Shown here: piece after piece, positions 9,054 through 15,786 of the stretch
Numbering within the stretch: position 1 is the first letter of the stretch
How the letters are laid out: every line of letters starts with the position of its first letter
Source of the DNA: Deltaproteobacteria bacterium
GTDB taxonomy: Bacteria > Myxococcota_A > Polyangia > Nannocystales > Nannocystaceae
DNA length: 64,000 nucleotides
Direction of reading: 5' to 3'
Assembly: GCA_016709225.1 (NCBI GenBank)
Contig: JADJEE010000012.1
Coordinates: forward strand, 186,001-250,000
The notes under the pieces: model-generated
What the model was told of the DNA's origin: nothing
The model's database searches: none
Seen by the model: the letters and a program-made list of their open reading frames with translations, nothing else
Translations under genes and position numbers: made by a program

Positions 9054-9545
9054 ATGGGTAAGGAAGCTTCGGTCGCGCCCAAAGAGCGCGTGAACATCGT
9101 CTACAAGCCCGCCACCGATGGTGCCGAAGAGGTCGAGCTCCCGCTCAAGATCCTCGCGATCGGTGACTACACCGGCCGCAAGGACGACCGGCAGCTCGAG
9201 GATCGCAAGCCGATCAACATCGACAAGGACAACTTCGAAGAGGTGATGGAGAAGCACGATCTCCACATCGACATCAGCGTGCCCGACAAGCTCTCGGGCG
9301 ACGAAGGTGCCGAGCTCGCGGTGAGCCTGGGCTTCAAGTCCATGAAGGACTTCTCGCCCGAGGGGATCCTGCAGCAGGTGCCGGAGCTGCGGCAGCTGAT
9401 GGAACTCCGCAATGCACTCACGGCGCTCAAGTCGCCGCTGGGCAACAAGCCCGAATTCCGCAAGGCGCTCGAGAAGCTGCTGGGCGACGACGAGTCGCGC
9501 AAGAAGCTGATGGCGGAGCTGGGCATCGACAAGGGTGAAGGCTGA
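9054..9545 (+). CDS. tssB: T6SS contractile sheath small subunit TssB (VipA/ImpB)
   Basis: TssB pairs with TssC to form the cytoplasmic contractile sheath that drives the Hcp/VgrG needle. The product has 163 residues, the usual length. It shows the family start (APKERVNIVYKP), the central LPLKILAIGDYTGR and the C-terminal helical part with LRNALTALKSPLGN. A GAGGAA box precedes the ATG. tssC begins 11 bases after the stop, and the two are surely co-transcribed. A long divergent region upstream makes this the likely head of a transcription unit. Confidence 0.95.
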   Translation: MGKEASVAPKERVNIVYKPATDGAEEVELPLKILAIGDYTGRKDDRQLEDRKPINIDKDNFEEVMEKHDLHIDISVPDKLSGDEGAELAVSLGFKSMKDFSPEGILQQVPELRQLMELRNALTALKSPLGNKPEFRKALEKLLGDDESRKKLMAELGIDKGEG

Positions 9546-9556
9546 AGGCAACGACC

Positions 9557-11044
9557 ATGGCAGACGAGCAACAGGAAGCAGGCGGCGGCGCAGCGACGAC
9601 CCTCTCCGAGGGGTCCTTGCTGGATCAGATCCTCTCGGAGGCCAAGGTCACCCCCGGTGACCAGGACACGTACGCGATCGCCAAGCAGGGCATCAGCGCG
9701 TTCATCACCGAGGTGCTGACCTCGTCGGACAAGTACCGCAAGATCGACAAGGCGGCCGTCGACGTGATGATCGCCGAGATCGACACGCGGCTGTCGGCGC
9801 AGATCAACCAGATCCTCCACAACCAGACCTTCCAGCAGCTCGAGTCCGCATGGCGCGGCCTCAAGTACCTGGTCGACAAGGTCAACTTCCGCGAGAACGT
9901 CCGCGTCGAGGTGCTGAACTGCTCGAAGCAGGACCTCATGGACGACTTCGAGGACTCGCCGGAGATCCCCAAGTCGGGCCTCTACCGCACGGTGTACTCG
10001 GCGGAGTACGGCACCTTCGGCGGCAAGCCGGTGGGCCTGATGGTGTCGAACTACGACTTCGGCCCCGGCCCGCAGGACATGCAGCTGCTGTCGAACTGCG
10101 CCGCGGTCGCGACCATGTCGCACGCGCCGTTCATGGCCAACACCAGCCCGGCGTTCTTCGGCGAGGAGTCGTTCGAGAACCTGCCCAAGCTGAAGGACCT
10201 GAAGTCGCTGTTCGAGGGCCCGCAGTACGCACGCTGGCACGCGTTCCGCGAGAGCGAGGACTCGCGCTACGTCGGCCTGTGCATGCCGCGGTTCCTGCTG
10301 CGTCTGCCCTACGGCCAGGCCACCATCCCGGTGAAGTCGTTCAACTTCGAAGAGGAGGCGATCGGCAACCACGACGCGTACCTCTGGGGTCCGGCTTCGA
10401 TCGCGTTCGCGACCCGCGTCGCGGACTCGTTCGCGAAGTACCGCTGGTGTCCGAACATCATCGGGCCGCAGTCGGGCGGCGCGGTCGAGGACCTGCCGCT
10501 GCATCAGTACAAGGCGATGGGCGAGATCCAGACCAAGATCCCGACCGAGATCCAGCTGACGGAGCGTCGCGAGTTCGAGCTCTCCGAGGAGGGCTTCATC
10601 GGGCTGGTCTATCGCAAGGACAGCAACAACGCGGCGTTCTTCTCGGCGAACTCGTGCCAGAAGGCGAAGATCTTCGCCGACACGCCCGAGGGCAAGGCCT
10701 CGGAGCTCAACTACCGCCTCGGCACCCAGCTGCCGTACATGTTCATCATCACGCGGCTGGCCCACTACATGAAGGTCATGCAGCGCGAGCAGATCGGCAG
10801 CTGGAAAGAGCGCGGCGACCTCGAGCGCGAGCTCAACATCTGGATCGGCCAGTACGTCGCCGACATGGAGAACCCGGCACCGGCGGTGCGGAGCCGTCGC
10901 CCACTGCGGGCCGCGAAGATCCTCGTCGAGGACGTGCCCGGTCAGCCCGGCTGGTACCGCTGCAACCTGCAGCTGCGCCCGCACTTCAAGTACATGGGCG
11001 CCTCGTTCACGCTCAGCCTCGTCGGTAAGCTCGACAAGACCTGA
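9557..11044 (+). CDS. tssC: T6SS contractile sheath large subunit TssC (VipB/ImpC)
   Basis: The 495-residue product has the length and motifs of TssC. These include the N-terminal LLDQIL segment, WRGLKYLVDKV, the long middle domain with YAEYGTFGGKPVG-like and GPQDMQLLSNCA sequences, and the conserved C-terminal part ending in LVGKLDK. It assembles with TssB into sheath rings that are recycled by ClpV. It follows tssB by 11 bases and is followed by two strong hairpins, so tssBC is probably its own unit. No hcp (tssD) gene follows, which differs from many T6SS loci. Confidence 0.96.
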   Translation: MADEQQEAGGGAATTLSEGSLLDQILSEAKVTPGDQDTYAIAKQGISAFITEVLTSSDKYRKIDKAAVDVMIAEIDTRLSAQINQILHNQTFQQLESAWRGLKYLVDKVNFRENVRVEVLNCSKQDLMDDFEDSPEIPKSGLYRTVYSAEYGTFGGKPVGLMVSNYDFGPGPQDMQLLSNCAAVATMSHAPFMANTSPAFFGEESFENLPKLKDLKSLFEGPQYARWHAFRESEDSRYVGLCMPRFLLRLPYGQATIPVKSFNFEEEAIGNHDAYLWGPASIAFATRVADSFAKYRWCPNIIGPQSGGAVEDLPLHQYKAMGEIQTKIPTEIQLTERREFELSEEGFIGLVYRKDSNNAAFFSANSCQKAKIFADTPEGKASELNYRLGTQLPYMFIITRLAHYMKVMQREQIGSWKERGDLERELNIWIGQYVADMENPAPAVRSRRPLRAAKILVEDVPGQPGWYRCNLQLRPHFKYMGASFTLSLVGKLDKT

Positions 11045-11057
11045 TCGCCGCGGCACC

Positions 11058-11080
11058 TCGTCGCCCGTCGCGGGCGACGA
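11058..11080. repeat. Perfect 10-bp stem-loop after tssC
   Basis: TCGTCGCCCG is repeated inverted with a TCG loop. It lies 13 bases after the tssC stop and just upstream of the intrinsic terminator. It may slow decay from the 3' end or assist termination. Confidence 0.6.
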
Positions 11081-11094
11081 GCGTCCCCACCGAG

Positions 11095-11125
11095 AGCCCT
11101 CCGCCACCCGCGGGGGGCTTTTTTT
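11095..11125 (+). terminator. Rho-independent terminator of tssBC
   Basis: A 9-bp stem (AGCCCTCCG against CGGGGGGCT, one T-G pair) with a seven-base loop is followed by seven T residues. It is the clearest intrinsic terminator in the window. The convergent gene ending at 11136 lies just beyond it. Confidence 0.85.
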
Positions 11126-11135
11126 CGTGCCGCGA

Positions 11136-11411
11136 CTAGGCCGGCGAGGTCTGCACGAAGTTCGCGATGCTCTGTCGGACGTCGATGCTGGCGGACTTGG
11201 CCTTCGCGATCACCACGTCGAACGGCGCGTCCTCGGGCACCGCCGTCCACAGGCGTTGTTCGCCCTGCGGACCACACACGATCTGCAACGCGCCGAGCCG
11301 GCGCAGGCACTGCTCGAGCGTCGGGAGATCGGTGCGGAGTTCCTCCGCGATCTCGTGCTCGGCCATCGCGGAGCCCGCGAGCTGGAAGAGGAGGTCGGTG
11401 ATCATCGCCAT
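11136..11411 (-). CDS. Small hypothetical protein, possibly winged-helix
   Basis: The ATG at 11411 gives 91 residues; a second in-frame ATG lies six bases later. The N-terminal half (LLFQLAGSAMAEHEIAEEL, then TLEQCLRRLGALQIV) reads like three helices followed by a beta wing, as in small winged-helix DNA-binding proteins. The C-terminal half is predicted helical (IDVRQSIANFVQTS). I recognise no family. It faces tssC across the terminator and diverges from the PEBP lipoprotein gene, so it could regulate either. That role is speculation. Confidence 0.55.
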   Translation of the reverse strand: MAMITDLLFQLAGSAMAEHEIAEELRTDLPTLEQCLRRLGALQIVCGPQGEQRLWTAVPEDAPFDVVIAKAKSASIDVRQSIANFVQTSPA

Positions 11412-11553
11412 GGGGGTGAGGGACCTTGCCGCGATCGATGGCCACTCGCCAAGTCCCCCGCGGTGTCCCGCCAAGTGAGGACAGACCGTGCGCAAAGCCA
11501 GGGGGGGCACCGACGTGCGCGGGCTCGCAGGGCTTTCCCGGCCACGGATCGCG

Positions 11554-11559
11554 TACACT
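11554..11559 (+). promoter_or_regulatory. Candidate -10 element next to the start codon
   Basis: TACACT ends 8 bases before the ATG at 11568, and no Shine-Dalgarno sequence lies between. If this is the -10 box, the mRNA would begin at or beside the start codon. Confidence 0.35.
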
Positions 11560-11567
11560 CGCCGTCC

Positions 11568-12311
11568 ATGCGAACGCACTGGATTGCTGTGACCTTGCTG
11601 TGTGCTTCCGCCGGGTGTGTCGGCACATCGAGCGGCGATGCTGGCACCAGCACCGGCTCGAGTTCGTCGGGCGCGGCGACCACCGACGGCACCACCACCG
11701 CCAGCACCACCACGAACGCCAGCGAGAGCTCGTCCAGCAGCTCGACCGGCACCACCACCGAGGGCTCGTCCACCAGCGAGACTGGCAGCTCGAGTGGCGG
11801 CGCCGACTCGAGCGGTAGCACCACCGAGGCCGTCGCGTTCGCCGTGACGAGCCCGGAGTTCGTCGACGGCGGCGGCCTGCCCCACACCGCGCACATCGAC
11901 GGCGGCAACATGTCGCCGGCGCTCGACTGGGTCGGCGTGCCCGCCGGCACCATGAGCTTCGGCGTGTTCCTGCACGACCTCGACTTCCTCGGCGGCAACC
12001 CGGATGGCTTCCCCCACTCGGCGATCTGGAACATCCCCGCCGACGCCACCGGCCTGCCCGCCGACATCGAGCACACCGCGATGCCGAGCGATGTGGCTGG
12101 CGCGCTGCAGTGCCGCAACTGGACCGGCTCGCAGTTCGGCTACGGCGGCCCCGGCTCGGCCGCGAACCACTACGAGTTCATCGTGTACGCGCTCGACGTC
12201 GAGACCCTCGACGAGGTCGATCAGAACGACTCGCTGGTGAACGTCTACGACGCACTCGAGGCCCACGCGATCGCGAAGGCGATGATCATCGGCCAGTCGA
12301 CCGGTCCGTGA
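11568..12311 (+). CDS. Lipoprotein of the PEBP/YbhB-YbcL family
   Basis: The 247-residue product has a lipobox Cys at 17 (ASAGC), then about 65 residues of almost pure Ser/Thr/Gly (the typical surface linker), then a phosphatidylethanolamine-binding-protein fold. PEBP landmarks are GGGLPHTAHIDGGNMSPALDW, the DLDF and FPHSAIWNIP segments, and GYGGPGSAANHYEFIVYALD near the end. Bacterial YbhB/YbcL proteins have no firmly known function. This one should sit on the outer membrane or cell surface. It lies between tssC and tssA but has its own candidate promoter, so a T6SS role is only suggested by position. Confidence 0.85.
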   Translation: MRTHWIAVTLLCASAGCVGTSSGDAGTSTGSSSSGAATTDGTTTASTTTNASESSSSSSTGTTTEGSSTSETGSSSGGADSSGSTTEAVAFAVTSPEFVDGGGLPHTAHIDGGNMSPALDWVGVPAGTMSFGVFLHDLDFLGGNPDGFPHSAIWNIPADATGLPADIEHTAMPSDVAGALQCRNWTGSQFGYGGPGSAANHYEFIVYALDVETLDEVDQNDSLVNVYDALEAHAIAKAMIIGQSTGP

Positions 12312-12360
12312 TGCACCTCGGGCGCGCGCGCCCTCGCCCCATCGCCAGCTTCGAGCCCCA

Positions 12361-12366
12361 AAGGAG
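12361..12366 (+). promoter_or_regulatory. Ribosome binding site for tssA
   Basis: AAGGAG lies 9 bases before the ATG at 12376 and rules out the in-frame TTG at 12367 as the start. Confidence 0.75.
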
Positions 12367-12375
12367 TTGCACGCC

Positions 12376-14667
12376 ATGCTCGACGAGATCCGTAGCCGCG
12401 CCGCGAGCTTCCTCGAGCCCATCGCCGGCGCCGAGCCGGCCGGTGTGGCCGCGAGCCTCGACCCTCGCTACGAGGCCGTGCGCGCCGAGGTCGCCAAGCT
12501 CGACGCGCCGACCGGCGGCGAGATCGACTGGAAGGCGGTCGCGCGCGGCTGCAAGGAGCTGCTGGTCGGCACTAGCAAGGACTTCCTGCTCGCCAGCCAG
12601 AACGCCTACGCGTTGCTGCAGCTCGAGCGATGGGCGGGGCTCGCGACCGGCCTCGCGGTGCTCGACGGCATGCTCGAGCGCTGGTGGGAGCAGGGCTTCC
12701 CGCCGGTCGCGCGGCTGCGCGGCCGCGGCAACGCCGTCGACTGGTTGACCGCACGCCTCGAGATCGCGCTGCCGACGGTGGGCGTGCAGGCCGGCGAGGT
12801 CGCGGCGTTCGAGGCGGTGCGAACCCTGTGGACGGGCATGGGCACGCGCGCCCGCGATCGCCTCGGCGAGTTCGCGCCCGCGATGGGTGGCGTCGCCGAG
12901 GCGCTGGAACGACTGCGCATCAACCTCCCCGCCGAGGCCGTCGGCGCCGCGGGCAGCAGCGCTGCACCGACGCCGAGCCCCGAGCCCGCGCCCACGTCGG
13001 CACCCGCACCCGCACCGGAGCCCGCACCCGCAGCCGCCCCGGCGGCGGCCGAGGCCCCGGCGGCGGCACCCGCCGACGATCCGATCGCGATCGCCCAGGC
13101 CGCGGCCGAGCCGTGGCTGGCCCCGATCGATGGCCCGAACCCCGCCGGGGTCGAGGCCCGCTACGACACCGGCTACGAGGCCGCGCGCGTCGAGATTGCG
13201 AAGCTCGAGGCCATCACCGATCAGGTCGTCGAGTGGAAGCTCGTGCAGGACAACGCCGGTGCGATCCTCCGCACGCGCTCGAAGGACCTGCTGATGGCGA
13301 GCTACTTCGCCTTCGCGCGCTTCAAGCTGAATGGGCTCGCCGACCTGTTGATGGGCCTGCAGCTCATCATCGCGCTGCTCGAACGCTATTGGGAGGGCCT
13401 GCAGCCCGAGCGCGTGCGCGGCCGCGCCAACGCGCTCGCGTGGCTGGTCGGTCAGCTCGAGCTGGTGCTGCCGACGCTGCAGCTCACGCCCAAGCAGCGC
13501 CCGCTGGTGCTCGGCCTCCAACGCACGTGCACCTCGCTCGCCACGCAGATGCGCGAGCGCATGGGCAGCGACGGTCCCAGCCTCGGCAGCGTGAACGAAC
13601 GCGTGCAGCGGATGCTGCTCGCACTCCCGGAGGAGAAGCCGCCCGAGCCGCCCAAGCCCGCGCCGGCGCCCACCCCCGCGCCCACGACCGCACCGACCGC
13701 CGCGCCCGCGCCCGCCCCCGCGCCCGCGGTGCCGGCGATGAAGTCGGTCGCCGCCGTCGACAACCCCGATCAGGTCAACACATTCTTGCAGGAGACCAGC
13801 CGCGCGCTGATCAGCGCGGCCGGCGTGCTGCGCACCGCGGCGCCGGCCAACCCAACCGCCTATCGATTGCTGCGCCAGGGCCTCTACCTGCACCTGTCGA
13901 ATCCGCCGCCGTCGGATGCCGGTGGCAAGACGCAGATCCCGGCCCTACCCGCGCCGCGGCGCGCCGCGTTCGTCGCGATGGAGAACAACGGCAAGTGGGA
14001 GGCGATGCTCGACGAGGCCGAGTCGGCCCTGATGCAGTCGCGGTTCTGCCTCGACTTGCATCGCTACAGTCATCGCGCGCTCGAACGACTGGGCGACAGC
14101 TTTGCGGGGGCGCGCACCGTGGTCGCCTCCGAGGTCGCTGCGCTGCTCTCGCGCATGCCGACGCTGCCCGATCTCCTGGCCGGCGACGGCACGCCGCTGT
14201 CCGACGGCGACACCAAGACCTGGCTCGCGCAGGTCGTGCTCGCCGGCAGCGGCGGTGGTGGTGGGAGCGGGGGCAGTGCTGGCGACGAGGACAAGCCGGT
14301 GTTCGCCGAGGTCCGCGGCCTGCTGACCGCGGGCAAGGCGGGCGACGGCATGCGCATCGCGACCGCGCGCATCGAGGCCTCGACCACGGCGAAGCAGCGG
14401 TTCACCCGGCGACTCGCGCTGGCCTCGGCGTTGCTCGACACCAGCTCACCCATGCTGGCGCGCGGCATGTTCGCATCGCTCGAGCAGCAGCTGCGATCGG
14501 ACGGCCTGATGGCGTGGGAGCCCGAGCTGGCCTCGCAGGTGCTGGAGGGCTTCGTGCGCGCGATTCGGGCCGCGGCCAAGGCCGGCTCGCGCTACGAGCA
14601 GGCCGACGCGGTGTACGAGCGACTGTGCCAGGTCGACCCGATGGCCGCGGCTCGCCTGGCCGGTTGA
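12376..14667 (+). CDS. tssA: T6SS protein TssA with two tandem ImpA_N domains
   Basis: TssA caps the distal end of the growing sheath and primes tail assembly. The product has 763 residues, longer than most TssA proteins (350-550). An ImpA_N domain fills residues ~1-140 and has LERWWEQGFPP. A Pro/Ala-rich linker is at ~191-235. A second ImpA_N copy lies at ~236-375, with the same pattern (AEPWLAPIDGPNPAG, LLERYWEGLQPERVRGRANAL). A second Pro/Ala linker is at ~418-455. The remaining C-terminal ~300 residues resemble the VasJ/EvfE-type TssA C-terminal region. Both copies keep the NPAG/EPAG and W-rich motifs, so the duplication looks functional. A strong AAGGAG box fixes the start. Confidence 0.88.
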   Translation: MLDEIRSRAASFLEPIAGAEPAGVAASLDPRYEAVRAEVAKLDAPTGGEIDWKAVARGCKELLVGTSKDFLLASQNAYALLQLERWAGLATGLAVLDGMLERWWEQGFPPVARLRGRGNAVDWLTARLEIALPTVGVQAGEVAAFEAVRTLWTGMGTRARDRLGEFAPAMGGVAEALERLRINLPAEAVGAAGSSAAPTPSPEPAPTSAPAPAPEPAPAAAPAAAEAPAAAPADDPIAIAQAAAEPWLAPIDGPNPAGVEARYDTGYEAARVEIAKLEAITDQVVEWKLVQDNAGAILRTRSKDLLMASYFAFARFKLNGLADLLMGLQLIIALLERYWEGLQPERVRGRANALAWLVGQLELVLPTLQLTPKQRPLVLGLQRTCTSLATQMRERMGSDGPSLGSVNERVQRMLLALPEEKPPEPPKPAPAPTPAPTTAPTAAPAPAPAPAVPAMKSVAAVDNPDQVNTFLQETSRALISAAGVLRTAAPANPTAYRLLRQGLYLHLSNPPPSDAGGKTQIPALPAPRRAAFVAMENNGKWEAMLDEAESALMQSRFCLDLHRYSHRALERLGDSFAGARTVVASEVAALLSRMPTLPDLLAGDGTPLSDGDTKTWLAQVVLAGSGGGGGSGGSAGDEDKPVFAEVRGLLTAGKAGDGMRIATARIEASTTAKQRFTRRLALASALLDTSSPMLARGMFASLEQQLRSDGLMAWEPELASQVLEGFVRAIRAAAKAGSRYEQADAVYERLCQVDPMAAARLAG

Positions 14668-14697
14668 CGCCAGGGGGTCGTCCGCAAGACTCCCGCC

Positions 14698-15720
14698 ATG
14701 CCGCCCCGCCGCCCCTCGTTGCGCCCTCTTTCGTCGCTCCTGCGTGCGGGTTCGTTGGCGCTCGCGGGCGCCCTGCTGGTGGCATCGGTGCCGACGACGG
14801 CGCTCGCGGCCCCGTCCAAGGGTCAGATCGAGCAGCTCTACGACGAGGGCGACAAGAAGAACTCCGACGGCGACTTCAAGGGCGCCGCCGAGGCGTGGGG
14901 ACGCTTGCTGGTGTTGCTGTCCGAGGAGCAGGCCAACCGTGCGACGCGCGAGAGCCTGCTGCTCAACATCCTCGACGCGTACATGAACGCGTACCTGCGG
15001 ATCCCCGCCGCCGACGGCAAGAAGGACATCGCCCAGCTGCGCGAGGGCAAGACCACCTTCGAGCTCTACCTGAAGCAGTATCACGCGGTGTACGGCAAGG
15101 ACCGGGCGATCAGCGCCGCGGTGCAGCAGAAGGCCGACGAGCTCACCGCCGCGCTGGCGAAGGCCGAAGAAGAAGCCAAGGGCCCGACCGTCGTCGAGCC
15201 CGCCGGCGACGGCGATCCCAAGGGCACCGACGACGACAAGACCAACGTCACGCCGATCAACGACACACCGCCGGGCACGCTACCGCCGGAGAACAACGGC
15301 ATGGGTCTGATCGTCGGCGGTGCGGTCACGGCCGGCCTCGGGTTGGGGGCCATCGGCATGCTGATCGCGGGCTCGCTGATCGGCCAGACTGCCGAGCGGG
15401 ACTTCGAGCGCGCCGATGTCGACGCGAGCAAGCTGTGCGCCGCGACCTCGGGTGGCTGCAGCAACCTCAGCGCCGAGGACCAGATGACCTACGACGCGCT
15501 GATCCAGAAGCGCGACGACGCCGACAAGCGCGGGGGCGTGGCGAACGCAGTCACGATCGCGGGCGCCGTGCTCACACCGGTGCTGCTCGGCGCGGGTGCG
15601 ACGATGTTGGCGCTCGGCATCAAGCGCAAGCGCGCCGCGGATTCGGCACGCAAGACCGTCTCACTGGCGCCGGCCTTCGGCCGCGGCTTCACCGGCATCT
15701 CGATCGCCGGCCGCTTCTGA
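14698..15720 (+). CDS. Exported TPR-like protein with two C-terminal Gly-rich helices
   Basis: The 340-residue product has a signal peptide (~1-38, ending ALAA). A helical region with TPR-like spacing follows (LYDEGDKKNSDGDFKGAAEAWGRLLVLL), then an acidic Thr/Pro linker. Two glycine-rich hydrophobic segments come next (about residues 201-225 and 282-305), with a Cys-containing loop between them, and the chain ends in a short tail (GISIAGRF). This is a common myxobacterial layout without a settled function. It starts 30 bases after tssA and could be co-transcribed. The sequence after its stop resembles that after the gene ending at 5547, and the proteins share layout, so they are probably paralogues. 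Confidence 0.72.
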   Translation: MPPRRPSLRPLSSLLRAGSLALAGALLVASVPTTALAAPSKGQIEQLYDEGDKKNSDGDFKGAAEAWGRLLVLLSEEQANRATRESLLLNILDAYMNAYLRIPAADGKKDIAQLREGKTTFELYLKQYHAVYGKDRAISAAVQQKADELTAALAKAEEEAKGPTVVEPAGDGDPKGTDDDKTNVTPINDTPPGTLPPENNGMGLIVGGAVTAGLGLGAIGMLIAGSLIGQTAERDFERADVDASKLCAATSGGCSNLSAEDQMTYDALIQKRDDADKRGGVANAVTIAGAVLTPVLLGAGATMLALGIKRKRAADSARKTVSLAPAFGRGFTGISIAGRF

Positions 15721-15786
15721 GTCGAGGATGAACGCTTCCCCACTCGCTTGGTAGCTTCGAAGCGCGCGGGGCACTCGAGGCCGAGG

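Noticed and set aside
12630..15731. Forward open frame of 1033 codons overlapping tssA
   Set aside because: Arg/Ala/Gly-rich with no motif and in a shifted frame over tssA, whose domains and ribosome site are clear.
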